64,000 bases of DNA from Pseudodesulfovibrio portus (GCF_026000375.1 NZ_AP026708.1:3136001-3200000); one strand, 5' to 3'; positions 20,305 to 29,230 are shown, counted from the stretch's first letter. Program-made: numbers and translations. Notes: generated by a model not told the origin, from the sequence alone.

Positions 20305-21837
20305 ATGTTGCCAATCGTTGCCCTTGTGGGTCGCCCCAATGTGGGCAAGTCCACGCTTTTCAACCGATTTTTGAGAAAGTCGCGTGCCATTACCCATGAT
20401 ATGCCGGGGGTGACGCGAGACCGCATCTACGGTGAATGCGTCATGGGCGACGTGCGCTTCGACCTCGTCGATACAGGCGGCATGGTCCTGGAATCCGAAG
20501 CCACCCCTGAACTGTCCAAAGATTTCGAGGATGAAATCTTCGAGCAGGCCCGGGAGGCCATCGAAGAGGCCGACGGCATCATTTTCGTCGTGGACGGGAA
20601 AGAGGGGCTGACTCCGCTCGACCGGCAGGCCGCCGAGTACGTGCGCAAATCCGGCAAGCCGGTGTTCATGCTGATCAACAAGGTGGACGGAAGTGAGTTC
20701 GCCCCCCAGATGACGGCGGAATTTCACGAGATGGGCATCGAGCAAATGCCCGTTTCCGCAGCCCACGGCTACAACCTCCACGAAGTGCGCGACTATGTCC
20801 GGCGGTTCGTACTGGACCTGGGCATCCCCGAGGAGACCGAGGAGGATCGTGTCGAGGCAGGGCTCAAGCTGACCATGCTCGGCCGTCCCAACGCGGGCAA
20901 GTCGTCCATCATCAATGCCGTCATCGGCAGGGACCGGCTCATCGTGTCCGACGTGGCCGGGACCACCCGCGATTCCATCGACGTCACCTTCGAGAAGAAG
21001 GGCAAGCGCTACACCTTCGTGGACACCGCAGGGGTGCGCAAGCGGGCCAATATCCAGGACCACCTGGAAAAGATCAGCGTCATCCGGGCGTTGAAGAATT
21101 CCAAGCGAAGCGACGTGACCGTCCTGACCATCGACATCACGTTGGGGGTGGGGCGTCAGGACAAGCGGCTCATCGAATTCCTGGCCAAGGAGAAGACCCC
21201 GTTCATCGTGGTGGTCAACAAGTGCGACCTGATTCCCAAGAGCGAGACCAACAAGGCGCTTGAGGCGTTCCGGCGCGAACTGCGGGTCATCCCTCATGTG
21301 CCCGTTGTCATGACCAGCGCACAGAAGGGCGTGGGCATCGGAAAGCTTCTTCCCCTGGCCGAAACCCTGCGCCGGGAGTGCGAAATCCGCATCGGCACTG
21401 GCGCGCTCAACCGGGCGCTGGCGGCCGTGCTGGAAAAGCTCCAGCCCCCGGTGGTCAAGCGCAGGCGGCCCAAGTTCTATTACGTGACGCAGGCGGACGA
21501 GCCGATTCCGACTTTCGTATTCTTCTGCAACGACCACACCCTGGTCAAGCAGTCCTATGTCCGTTACCTGGAAAATCAGTTCCGCAAGTTGCTCGGCATC
21601 TCCGCAGCCCCGGTGAATATCGTGTTCCGGTCCAGCCACGACAACAAGGAATGGGAAAAGGCCCGCGGCATTTCCTCCATCGGCAAGCGCGGCCCCGGAC
21701 GGGAGCGCATCGGTGGCGCGAAGACCCGGCGGCACGAGACCAAATACAAGGCCCTCAAGCGCCGTCGCCGCAAGGAAGCCGAAAGTGAAGCCGGAAAAGG
21801 CAAGGCGAAAAAGGGTAATAAGGGCGATCGTCATTGA
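20305..21837 (+). CDS. der: Ribosome-associated GTPase Der (EngA)
   Basis: A 510-residue double GTPase needed for 50S ribosome assembly. ATG 20305 (MLPIVALVGRPNVGKST) is the start; the frame is open further upstream but only through the terminator. The first G domain has GRPNVGKST (about residues 8-16) and the second GRPNAGKSS (about 193), each with its DTGG or DTAG switch and NKVD/NKCD specificity motif. The C-terminal KH-like domain is present, then an unusual basic tail (RRRRKEAE... to ...KGDRH) that makes it longer than E. coli Der (490). Confidence 0.96.
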   Translation: MLPIVALVGRPNVGKSTLFNRFLRKSRAITHDMPGVTRDRIYGECVMGDVRFDLVDTGGMVLESEATPELSKDFEDEIFEQAREAIEEADGIIFVVDGKEGLTPLDRQAAEYVRKSGKPVFMLINKVDGSEFAPQMTAEFHEMGIEQMPVSAAHGYNLHEVRDYVRRFVLDLGIPEETEEDRVEAGLKLTMLGRPNAGKSSIINAVIGRDRLIVSDVAGTTRDSIDVTFEKKGKRYTFVDTAGVRKRANIQDHLEKISVIRALKNSKRSDVTVLTIDITLGVGRQDKRLIEFLAKEKTPFIVVVNKCDLIPKSETNKALEAFRRELRVIPHVPVVMTSAQKGVGIGKLLPLAETLRRECEIRIGTGALNRALAAVLEKLQPPVVKRRRPKFYYVTQADEPIPTFVFFCNDHTLVKQSYVRYLENQFRKLLGISAAPVNIVFRSSHDNKEWEKARGISSIGKRGPGRERIGGAKTRRHETKYKALKRRRRKEAESEAGKGKAKKGNKGDRH

Positions 21838-21908
21838 CAATGACGGGCTGAATTGTGTAGACGTTTTTTCCGCCTCGCATCGGCATCGTCCGGTGCCCGG
21901 CGATCCCA

Positions 21909-22002
21909 GGAGAAGTGGCCGAGTTGGCTGAAGGCGCACGCCTGCTAAGCGTGTAACGGGTGTTAAGCTCGTTCGAGAGTTCAAATCTCTCCTTCTCCGC
22001 CA
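21909..22002 (+). tRNA. tRNA-Ser (anticodon GCT)
   Basis: A complete class II tRNA of 94 bases including an encoded CCA. The acceptor arms GGAGAAG and CTTCTCC pair perfectly. The anticodon stem CACGC/GCGTG encloses the loop CTGCTAA with anticodon GCT at 21944-21946, and the long variable arm and T arm (TTCAAATC) follow. It reads serine codons AGC/AGU. Confidence 0.95.
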
Positions 22003-22009
22003 AAATCAC

Positions 22010-22041
22010 GGGCTTACGGGTAACACCGTAAGCCCATTTTT
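22010..22041 (+). terminator. Rho-independent terminator of tRNA-Ser
   Basis: GGGCTTACGG (22010-22019) pairs exactly with CCGTAAGCCC (22026-22035), followed by ATTTTT. It lies 7 bases after the tRNA. A short direct repeat TTTGTGCCCCCT follows twice near 22054-22082. Confidence 0.85.
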
Positions 22042-22230
22042 GTTGTGATTGTGAATTTGTGCCCCCTCTTTGTGCCCCCTTTGAGTCTGACAAGAGGTTT
22101 GGGACTAATATTAGGCGACATTCCGTAGACGTGGATTAAAAGATGAGGAGCGCGGGACGGAAGGGCATCCATGAGCGTTCAAGTCATATCAGTTCAGTTA
22201 GGTTTGAAAAGGGAAAGCGATTGGGCACGA

Positions 22231-22267
22231 AAGAAAAAAACCCTGCGAGCATTCACTTGCAGGGGTT
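22231..22267 (-). terminator. Terminator of the minus-strand VPLPA-CTERM gene
   Basis: On the minus strand AACCCCTGCAAG pairs with the CGCAGGGTT arm and runs into a T tract (the A run at 22231-22240 on the plus strand). It lies just beyond the stop of the gene at 22289-23122. Confidence 0.7.
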
Positions 22268-22288
22268 CAATATATCAGGTCAAAAGGG

Positions 22289-23122
22289 TCAGCTGCGGTA
22301 CTTCTTGCGAAGGCCGACAAGGCCGACCAGGCCGGAACCGAGCAGCCAGACAGCGCCCGGAATCGGAGTGGCTGCCGGGGGGGCCGGGTTTGCCTCGAAA
22401 TCGGAGAATGAGACACTCGCGAAACCGTTCGCGTCAGCACCAGCGGAGAAGCCGATGGTGATGTAGTCGCCCGCCAGGCCGAGGGCGCCGAGGTCGAGGA
22501 CGTCCAACACATTGAAGACACCGTCCGCACCAGCCCAGGAAGTCGTCAGTTGAAGTCCCACTTTTTCGAGTTTGAGGGAACCTGAAAATTCATCGGGGAG
22601 AGGCAACGGAGCCTGATTTCCGCCGGCTATCGGCCCACCGGCACCCGTCTGTTCGTTGTAATATGCGGTTGCAAAGCCACGAAGAGATGCCTCAGGATCG
22701 GCAAAGTTGTGGTAGATGCCTGCATAAATACCAACACCGGCATTGTTGTCACCAGTCTGGGCATCCAAAGGCTCGCCTGCCAGATTCCAACCCATTTCAA
22801 GACCAAAATGCCCCTGAGCGAGAAAAAGATTGCTGTAACTGATCTGGGCCGTGAAGTTCAGGTTCTGGGCGGACACGCCGGGTTGCATGATCGCATACCC
22901 AAGGTCACCGCCCGCTTCCTCTGTAGGCCCGGCTGCGACGGCAAATCCGTTGGGCTCACCGTTGGTGCCGAATTGGAGCGTCGTCCCGCCAAGCGGGTTT
23001 CCCCAATCATCGTAATGGAGATTGTATCCCATTGTGTTGTAAAATGTGCTGGCAAATGCCGCTGGAGCAGCAAAGGCGACGATGAGCAATGCGATCACCA
23101 GAATCTGAAACCGTTTAAGCAT
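22289..23122 (-). CDS. Exported protein with VPLPA/PEP-CTERM-type sorting signal (substrate 1)
   Basis: A 277-residue secreted protein. The start at 23122 (MLKRFQILVIALL) is fixed by AAGGAGGG a few bases upstream; the longer open frame is not supported. It has a signal peptide (about residues 1-26, ending AAFA-S), a beta-rich mature part without a recognised catalytic motif, and the C-terminal tripartite signal TPIPGAVWLLGSGL plus transmembrane segment and basic tail LRKKYRS. Such tails are cut by exosortases and mark proteins for surface display. The gene for exosortase XrtD lies 1.4 kb away, so XrtD is the expected processor. Confidence 0.8.
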   Translation of the reverse strand: MLKRFQILVIALLIVAFAAPAAFASTFYNTMGYNLHYDDWGNPLGGTTLQFGTNGEPNGFAVAAGPTEEAGGDLGYAIMQPGVSAQNLNFTAQISYSNLFLAQGHFGLEMGWNLAGEPLDAQTGDNNAGVGIYAGIYHNFADPEASLRGFATAYYNEQTGAGGPIAGGNQAPLPLPDEFSGSLKLEKVGLQLTTSWAGADGVFNVLDVLDLGALGLAGDYITIGFSAGADANGFASVSFSDFEANPAPPAATPIPGAVWLLGSGLVGLVGLRKKYRS

Positions 23123-23511
23123 ACGAGCCCTCCTTCTTGAATTTGAACCGCATTGTACCGAAAAGCAAAATTCATTCCATCTCCGATAGGCGTTGGCCTG
23201 CAACGACTTCAGGAACTGCCGCCAGTTTTGTCTGATAAAACTATACATTTCTATAGCTATCTTTGTCCGTGTTTCCCGGACGAGCTCGGTCTTATTCGAC
23301 ACATTATCACAACAAAAGCATGGCGGCGTTACGTATGTCGGCTCACCCCACCTCTTTTTATTTCCTGCATGGATCAGGGTAATCAATGTGTCCGGAATTT
23401 TCAGAATGAAATTACGGCGTTCCCGGTTTTGTGGGCAACTTGTCGACATCCTTACTTATGAATGTTTTTTGCAACAAGCCAATATAGTTTGCAATTTCTT
23501 CAGGGGGAAAC

Positions 23512-24342
23512 ATGAAAAGGTTAGTTGTCTTGTTTTTTGTGGCTCTATTCGTCGTGGTTGCGAGCTACTCGGCTCAGGCGGCCACGTTTTCACTGGTCGA
23601 CACTTGGGGGGGCAGTGTCTGGGACGCCAACAAAACCCAGGCGAATACCGATGACGATCTCATGTGTTGGGCTGCGGCCGTTTCCAACATGTTGACCTGG
23701 ACGAATTGGAGTGCCCCCTACGCAAGCAACAACTCTGATGCGGTGTTCAGCTATTATCAATCGCAATTCACCGATGTCGGTGGCAATATGTACATAGGTG
23801 CGGATTGGTGGTTCGATGGGACGAACAACAAGCAGGGCGTGTCCGGCTGGTCCCAGGACGAGGACCCAAACGATGGCGGTGGTGGATTTTATCCCTCTCT
23901 CGACATCGATGCTTACTACTCTTTTTTCTCGATGAATTCATATGAGTCGGATGGCAAAACTTTGTACTACAATGATCCGAACATGGCCATGAACACCGTT
24001 GCCTCATACATGGGCAGCGGGATGTCTGTCGGCCTGGGGCTCGGTGGCTCCGGTTCCCATGCGGTGACTGCCTGGGGGTACAGCATGGATGACACCGGCC
24101 TGTTTTCAAAGCTGTTCATTTCCGACAGCGATGATGGCGAGACCGGGCTTATGGAATACACTCTGACGCTTTTAGCCAGTGGCTATTGGGAGTTGACCGG
24201 ATACGGCAGTGAGGGTGATTCCTGGTACATCACGGAAGTCCATGGTTTGGCAGCGAATCCCACGCCTATCCCCGGTGCTATCTGGCTGCTGGGGTCGGGT
24301 CTACTCGGTTTAGCCGGTATTCGTAGACGATTTTTGGCCTAG
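23512..24342 (+). CDS. IdeS/Mac-like cysteine peptidase with VPLPA-CTERM sorting signal (substrate 2)
   Basis: A 276-residue exported protein with a signal peptide (residues 1-23) and a strong upstream AGGGGG site. The mature part has the order of an IdeS-type papain-fold protease: Cys52 in LMCWAAAVSNML, His183 in GSGSHAVTAWGY, and a following LFISDSDDG (Asp205-Asp208 region) that would complete the active site. The C-terminus has TPIPGAIWLLGSGL, a membrane segment and the basic end IRRRFLA, the exosortase signal. It sits between substrate 1 and the exosortase gene. The family assignment is by motif order only, so substrate and activity are unknown. Confidence 0.7.
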   Translation: MKRLVVLFFVALFVVVASYSAQAATFSLVDTWGGSVWDANKTQANTDDDLMCWAAAVSNMLTWTNWSAPYASNNSDAVFSYYQSQFTDVGGNMYIGADWWFDGTNNKQGVSGWSQDEDPNDGGGGFYPSLDIDAYYSFFSMNSYESDGKTLYYNDPNMAMNTVASYMGSGMSVGLGLGGSGSHAVTAWGYSMDDTGLFSKLFISDSDDGETGLMEYTLTLLASGYWELTGYGSEGDSWYITEVHGLAANPTPIPGAIWLLGSGLLGLAGIRRRFLA

Positions 24343-24370
24343 TGTAGTTTGTGAGTCCTATGAGATTTAT

Positions 24371-24397
24371 AAGCCTGCCGATTTGGCGGGCTTTTTT
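24371..24397 (+). terminator. Rho-independent terminator after the IdeS-like gene
   Basis: AAGCCTGCC (24371-24379) pairs with GGCGGGCTT (24385-24393), with one G-T pair, followed by six T. Confidence 0.85.
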
Positions 24398-24519
24398 AAT
24401 CAATCGGGAACTTTGAGTTAGTTTTTATCCGTTTTTGATTATGGGTTGCTATGGTGCCGGACAAAGGGTAACTAATCTGCATAGCTCCATATCCTCTAAC
24501 CAGCGATAGCATATAATAC

Positions 24520-26031
24520 ATGACTCGTTTCATCCTCTACGCTCTGGCTTTGGTTTCCTGGGTAGCGATTTTCTGGGCCGACTTTCCCGTCCTGGTGCAT
24601 TTTTGGAATGGTGAAGATTACTCCCATTGCTACCTGATTGTTCCGATCATCATCTATCTCGTCTGGAACAACCGCAGCCGCATAGCCGAGGCTTCGGGCG
24701 GGAGCGGGTTTTTTGGATACCTGCTGCTTTTAATTTCCATTCTATTCCTTTTCATAGGCCGCTTCGGCTCACTGCGCTATTTCGTCAACCTGTCCATGTG
24801 GTCGTCGTTTTGCGGCATGGCATTGGTGGCCCTTGGGCAACGGTCCTTCCGTGCCCTGTGGCTGCCCATGGTGATCGGTGTTTTTGCCATCCCGTTCCCC
24901 GCTTTCATCGACCGCTTGGCGAGCTTCCGGTTGCGGTTGATTTCATCCTATCTGTCCGAGCAGGTGCTGCGGTTGCTGAATATCCCGGTTTTTCGGGAGG
25001 GCAACGTCATCGATCTTGGTGTGATTCAACTTCAGGTAGTGGATGCATGTAGCGGCTTGCGTTACCTGTGGCCTTCCATACTCATGGCGTTGCTTGTGGG
25101 CTGGTTTTTCCTCAAGGCCCCATGGAAGCGGATTGTCCTGCTGCTTGCCTCCATACCGGTGACCATCTTTTCCAATGCCTTCCGCATCGCCCTGACCGGC
25201 ATCCTGACCAAGTTCATCGACCCGGTTTTGGCCCAAGGGTTTTTCCATGATTTTTCCGGCTGGCTGGTCTATGTGCTTTCCTTAGGCATTTTGTGGGGCA
25301 TCACCATGCTGCTGGCCTCGGAGCGGGACAAGAACTCCGGCGACGACGTCAAGCCGGTTGATGTTGCGCGATTCAACGCTGTTCTGCCGGGAGCATGGAA
25401 CGGAGCCGTAGTGTTGGTCTTGTTGGCAACGTTGTGGGCCGGGCCGTTTTTCCTCAAGCAACAGCAGTACACTCCCCACCGCCACCGATTTACCGGGTTG
25501 CCTGTGCAGGTCGCGCAGTGGCAGGGCAAGTATTCGAAATTGTCCGAGCCTGTGCTCAAGAGCCTTGGTTTGGACGATTACATGAATGGACAGTTCTCCA
25601 CTCCGGGTGAACGCGGTGATATCTGGGTCCTTGTTTCCTGGTATGCCCATCAGACGGTGGAGCATGCAGCTCATGCGCCCACTTCCTGTCTCCTTGGTGG
25701 CGGCTGGGATATGTTGTCCAAGCGCGTTCTTCCGCCCGTCAGCGGTGGGCGAGCATTCCCCGTCACTCAGATGGTGCTGGGAAAGGGCAGCCAGAAGCTG
25801 ATTTCGAATTTCTGGCTGCTACAGCGCGGTCGTGTGGTGACAAGCGAATGGCGTAACAAGTGGTATCTCGTGCAGGACGCCCTGTTGCAGCAAAGAACCG
25901 ATGGTGCCTTGGTCCGCATCGAAATGGCCGTGCCCCCGGGCAAGACCGTTGAGCAGACCCAGGAGACACTGAATGATTTTGCCGCGGCGTTACGACAGGA
26001 GTTGAGTGTCTATCTCCCCGAAGATTATTAG
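24520..26031 (+). CDS. xrtD: Exosortase XrtD with C-terminal EpsI domain
   Basis: A 503-residue inner-membrane cysteine protease/transpeptidase. Residues 1-270 are the exosortase domain with about eight membrane segments and the three catalytic residues in their usual contexts: Cys177 in VVDACSGLRYLW, Arg222 in NAFRIALTG and His243 in FFHDFSGW. Residues about 310-500 form an EpsI (DUF3485) domain (VAQWQGKYSKLSEPVLKSLG, AHAPTSCLLGGGWDM). The exosortase-EpsI fusion and the TPIPG-type signals around it point to the VPLPA-CTERM-specific XrtD class. It has no clear ribosome site; a TATAAT at 24512-24517 overlaps the start region. Confidence 0.88.
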   Translation: MTRFILYALALVSWVAIFWADFPVLVHFWNGEDYSHCYLIVPIIIYLVWNNRSRIAEASGGSGFFGYLLLLISILFLFIGRFGSLRYFVNLSMWSSFCGMALVALGQRSFRALWLPMVIGVFAIPFPAFIDRLASFRLRLISSYLSEQVLRLLNIPVFREGNVIDLGVIQLQVVDACSGLRYLWPSILMALLVGWFFLKAPWKRIVLLLASIPVTIFSNAFRIALTGILTKFIDPVLAQGFFHDFSGWLVYVLSLGILWGITMLLASERDKNSGDDVKPVDVARFNAVLPGAWNGAVVLVLLATLWAGPFFLKQQQYTPHRHRFTGLPVQVAQWQGKYSKLSEPVLKSLGLDDYMNGQFSTPGERGDIWVLVSWYAHQTVEHAAHAPTSCLLGGGWDMLSKRVLPPVSGGRAFPVTQMVLGKGSQKLISNFWLLQRGRVVTSEWRNKWYLVQDALLQQRTDGALVRIEMAVPPGKTVEQTQETLNDFAAALRQELSVYLPEDY

Positions 26032-26132
26032 ATCTGCTTGGTTTGCTTTATTCCCATTTGATTATGTTTCCCTATAAAATTGGGAAACTCAGCTCACCAG
26101 AGATCAAAAATGTTCCTAGGGTGTAAAGTCGG

Positions 26133-26231
26133 CTAGTCGTGGGCCGAAGAAATTCGGTGCCATCGTTCTAGGAGCGCGGCGATGAAGATCAGGATCAGAC
26201 CGGCGAGAGCCCCGAGTAGAGTGTAGATCAT
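26133..26231 (-). CDS. Small single-pass membrane protein (32 residues)
   Basis: A very short gene on the minus strand with a strong ribosome site (AGGAGG, 7-8 bases before ATG 26231). The product begins MIYTLLGALAGLILIFIAAL, one membrane helix, followed by a charged tail LERWHRISSAHD. Nothing can be said of function. Small hydrophobic peptides near mobile elements are often toxins, holins or regulators of membrane proteins. The gene is divergent from the broken phosphoesterase gene at 26298. Confidence 0.55.
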   Translation of the reverse strand: MIYTLLGALAGLILIFIAALLERWHRISSAHD

Positions 26232-26297
26232 TTTGAATTCCTCCTGAGGAGAATATAGCACATTCCCAGGCACGGCCGGAAATGGTATCTATGGTTG

Positions 26298-26953
26298 ATG
26301 AAAATTATAGTTGTGGGCGATCTTCATGGAGATTTCGAATCGCTCAACTCATTGATTCACGATTAAAAGCCAAACATCCTCCTCCAGGTTGGCGACTTCG
26401 GCTATTGGCCAACAAGAGACGGTTGGCCGCCTACCGATCCGGCACTGGAGCTGCGCGACACGCTCGTTTATTGGTGTGAAGGAAATCACGAGGACCACGA
26501 GGCGCTGGCCCAATTTGTGAAACAAGACACCTGTCAAATCGCCCCTCAAGTTTGCTACCTTCCGGCCGGATCTGTGCTTATTTTGCCCGATCATCGCACG
26601 GTGATGTTTTACGGTGGCGCATACAAGAACGATACGCGCCGGCTAGAAGAGCTACCGGCCCTGGAAGAGCTGAACCGCAATCATGGAGGTCACGTTGATA
26701 TTGTGGTGAGCCACACGGCCCCGGCCAGCTTCCAGATCCGCAAGGAGCCGCCGCAGGGTATGCCAGGGAACCGTGGCTGGCGAAATTTGCGGAGGAAACT
26801 CCTCAACTCCTGGACCGACTTCTTAATCTGGTAAAGCCAAAGCAATGGTTTTTTGGGCACTACCACATTCACCAGGTTGGCCAGGATCGTGGGGTGAAGT
26901 GGGCGGCTCTTGCTGCCTCAGGGGGAACGGATAGATGGTGGGTGGAACTGTGA
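26298..26953 (+). pseudogene. Calcineurin-like metallophosphoesterase, disrupted
   Basis: Reading from ATG 26298 gives MKIIVVGDLHGDFESLNSLI and then an in-frame TAA at 26364. The same frame continues with the rest of a metallophosphoesterase: LLQVGDFGYW, WCEGNHEDHE and DIVVSHTAPASF, i.e. the metal-binding blocks GDLHG, GDFG, GNHE and SHTAP in order. Near 26765-26780 the frame must shift by one to continue into ETPQLLDRLLNLVKPKQW and FFGHYHIHQ (the last metal-binding GHxH motif), ending at TGA 26951-26953. One nonsense codon and one frameshift therefore inactivate an otherwise complete gene of about 218 codons. Confidence 0.8.
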
Positions 26954-26969
26954 ATTCCGGCGGGGTGAT

Positions 26970-27600
26970 AGGCGCATTGACCTGTCCTGTCGCCCTGTCG
27001 TAGTGTCACCCGTCCTGTCGCTCTGTCGCTCTATCGGGCGTTCTATCGCTGTCGCACTTTTGCCCTTTTCTGCTCAGTTCTGTTCGGTTCTGTTCCGGTG
27101 TGCCGGTGTTCCATCCGATGTGTCGGTATGTCGGTGAGTCGCTGAGCAGGGCCAAGGTGAACCAAAGCAAACAACCGGACAACCGCCCGGCGTATCTTCA
27201 TCGTGTCACGGCTGACCCTCGCAGTATGCCCAGAAATCACGCCCAGGTCCCTCCAGGCGTTTTTTGGGTCTGAAAACATTATCGGGCTGCGGGGGGAGGT
27301 GCTGGAGGACTTAGGAGGGGAGCGGGGAAGTTTACATATCGTCCCAAGTGAGACCGGCAAGGGGAGTAACACGCTCAAGGGCCAGAACTAAACCATAGAA
27401 GATCGCCCAGGGGAAAAAGAAAGAGACCGCTTGCCGGCGGTCCCTTAGTGGGGTGAACGTGGTGATACACGTTCGAAGCTTTGTCCCAAAGCTCATTGAG
27501 AATTTCAAAATATCTCATTCGCCCTCCGTCGTCCAGAACGCAAAGAGGCTGCCGTTTGTGCGTCAGCCTCTTTGTTCCAACGTAGAGTGTTGGCAACACT
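26970..27600. repeat. Dispersed non-coding element, copy 1
   Basis: This stretch matches 52215-52795 in the same order and orientation, with many substitutions and small gaps. Shared blocks include CGTAGTGTCACCCGTCCTGT at the left end, GTGAGACCGGCA with GGGGAGTAACACGCTCAAGG near 27350, AGAAGATCGCCCAGGGGAAA, and two hairpins at 27421-27446 (GACCGC/GCGGTC) and 27541-27574 (CAAAGAGGCTG/CAGCCTCTTTG). An open frame on the minus strand (27375-27599) is not kept in frame in the other copy, so it is not called as a gene. The left part is made of degenerate CCTGTCG-like short repeats. Confidence 0.75.
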
Positions 27601-27730
27601 TTTTTCTAGTATCCGAATAATTTCTACTATCGTGGGGAGAGCTGCTGGTCAATCCAGATGATCATTTTAAGATTATCACGTTAACCCACTGCCGCTCCAT
27701 CAATTTTTTATCGATCAAAGGCCGAGACAA

Positions 27731-27757
27731 AAGAAAAGGGACCGCTGAACGCGGTCC
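27731..27757 (-). terminator. Terminator of the integrase gene
   Basis: On the minus strand GGACCGC-N5-GCGGTCC is followed by CTTTTCTTTT. It lies 31 bases after the integrase stop. The stem is similar to the hairpin inside the two dispersed elements. Confidence 0.75.
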
Positions 27758-27788
27758 ATACATGAGAGGGGCTGGCCTTTCGTATTGT

Positions 27789-28892
27789 CTATTGGATTTT
27801 CGTCCGGCCGCTTGCGGCAGTTGGTTTGGACTTTTCTGCCAGACCTTCGTCCAAAAGGGACTCGAGGATGCCGTTCAAATGTTGCATATCCGGGACGAGT
27901 GATCGGATATAATTATCGGTCGTTGTCAGGCGCTGGTGGCCAAGCAACTTCTGGATGTCCACCGGGTTGGCTTTTCCCGAATCGATGACTCGTTGGCTCA
28001 CATAGTGGCGTAGAGAATACATGTCGAAGTAGGGAACCCCTGCTTTGTCACAAAGACGCCGTGTCATCTCTCTGAGTTCTTTGGCCGAACGTTCGTACCT
28101 ATCGCCGGTTGCAGGATCCGTGAACACCCACGGACTGTTTTTGCGGTCCTTCCAACGACGGTCCAATATCTCGCGCATTGTGGGCGTCATCAGGGCCGGG
28201 CGGGGGGTCATACCCCCGCCCTTGCGTTTTCTTGTCCATAGTCGAATCATTTTACGGTCAAAGAAGACGTCTTCCCATTTGAGTTTACGTATTTCGCCGG
28301 GTCTCGCGGCAGTCTGGAGGAGGAGTTGGAGAAAGTCAGCTTGAAATCTGTCAGCTGCCATAATCACCGAGACCACATCTTGCGTTGAAGGCACTTTCTT
28401 TACGTAGACCTCTTCAGGGTACTTCTCGATCTTGCTAAACGGGTTGCCGATGTTCTCACCCTGCTTGATGTTCCAGTTCCAACAGGCCTTCAGATTTCGC
28501 AGATACCTGTTGGCGGTCTTGTTGGTTTTGGCCTTTTGAATATGCGCTATAAAATTTCGCGCCAACTCAATTGTAACTTGCTCAACAAGTAGTTGCTCCG
28601 GGGGGTAAGATTTGGCGACATATTTCGCAAATTTTTTTATATGCCGTTTCTTTTCCTCAACCGTTTGCGGCTGCATCCTAGCCGCGCAGTCTTCTAAATA
28701 CTTCCTAGTTATCGTTGAACACATCAAATCGGCGGTCTCCCTCCTCTCCATTTTTTTGAGTTGTTTTAAGGTTTCCACTTTCCACACCTCGCCTTCTATT
28801 TTTGTTTTTACAACGTGACTGTAAGTTCTTCCTCTGTGTTTGAATTGGACGCGGTACTTCCCTCCCTTTCCTGTGTATTTCCGGAATGCCAT
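27789..28892 (-). CDS. Tyrosine site-specific recombinase (phage-type integrase)
   Basis: A 367-residue integrase. An N-terminal arm-binding region (FRKYTGKGGKYRVQFKHRGR) is followed by a core-binding SAM-like domain and the catalytic domain. The active-site set is visible: Arg in QTAARPGEIRKLKWEDV, Lys in the beta-hairpin, His-x-x-Arg region in YSLRHYVSQRV, and LLGHQRLTTTDNYIR with the nucleophilic Tyr. It marks this region as acquired by an integrative element or phage remnant. No phage structural genes are seen. The codon use and AT content around its upstream end differ from the core genes. A candidate excisionase overlaps its start. Confidence 0.93.
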   Translation of the reverse strand: MAFRKYTGKGGKYRVQFKHRGRTYSHVVKTKIEGEVWKVETLKQLKKMERRETADLMCSTITRKYLEDCAARMQPQTVEEKKRHIKKFAKYVAKSYPPEQLLVEQVTIELARNFIAHIQKAKTNKTANRYLRNLKACWNWNIKQGENIGNPFSKIEKYPEEVYVKKVPSTQDVVSVIMAADRFQADFLQLLLQTAARPGEIRKLKWEDVFFDRKMIRLWTRKRKGGGMTPRPALMTPTMREILDRRWKDRKNSPWVFTDPATGDRYERSAKELREMTRRLCDKAGVPYFDMYSLRHYVSQRVIDSGKANPVDIQKLLGHQRLTTTDNYIRSLVPDMQHLNGILESLLDEGLAEKSKPTAASGRTKIQ

Positions 28893-29067
28893 TGTTGTTT
28901 TCCTTTAAGTATTCGATCACTTCTATTATATCAAAGCGAGCTGATTTAAGATTTCTTCCATCAGTTACAAAATAGTGTGGATATATTCTCCATATTTTTT
29001 TAATGGTAGATTTCTTAAGACTAAGAATTGAAGATAATTTTTTGTAGTCTGCGCATTTAATTTTCAT
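28705..29067 (-). CDS. Small DNA-binding protein, candidate excisionase
   Basis: A 120-residue open frame that begins at 29067 and runs 188 bases into the integrase gene in another frame. The first 60 residues look real: MKIKCADYKKLSSILSLKK is a helix-turn-helix type start, followed by ARFDIIEVIEYLKENN, the wing and recognition pattern seen in AlpA/Xis-like regulators. The remainder is rich in Arg, Lys and Asn and mirrors the integrase coding sequence. The lysine-rich, AT-rich composition suits a horizontally acquired gene. Excisionases usually sit just upstream of, or overlap, their integrase, as here; function is inferred from that. Confidence 0.5.
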   Translation of the reverse strand: MKIKCADYKKLSSILSLKKSTIKKIWRIYPHYFVTDGRNLKSARFDIIEVIEYLKENNNGIPEIHRKGREVPRPIQTQRKNLQSRCKNKNRRRGVESGNLKTTQKNGEEGDRRFDVFNDN

Positions 29068-29230
29068 TTTAATAACTAAACTCCTTTGGTAAAAAGATTA
29101 AATTTTGTTTAATATTTGTATATAATGTTACTATGAACCACTATATACAAAAAACAGGCCTTTTGCTTCGAAGCTGTGTATCTTTATACGCCACTTAGCA
29201 TTTTTTGCAAGCTTTTTTATCAATTATTGT

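Noticed and set aside
21909-22002. tRNA-Ser as the attachment site of the integrase island
   Set aside because: No second copy of the tRNA 3' end was seen near the integrase (27.8-28.9 kb) or elsewhere in the window. The integrase is 6 kb away with exosortase genes between, so a link cannot be supported.
21755-22093. Minus-strand open frame of 112 codons across the tRNA
   Set aside because: It lies on the reverse of der's end, tRNA-Ser and its terminator, so it is not a gene.
24512-24517. TATAAT before xrtD as a -10 promoter element
   Set aside because: It is only two bases before the start codon, so a transcript from it would begin inside the gene. No -35 box at correct spacing was found.
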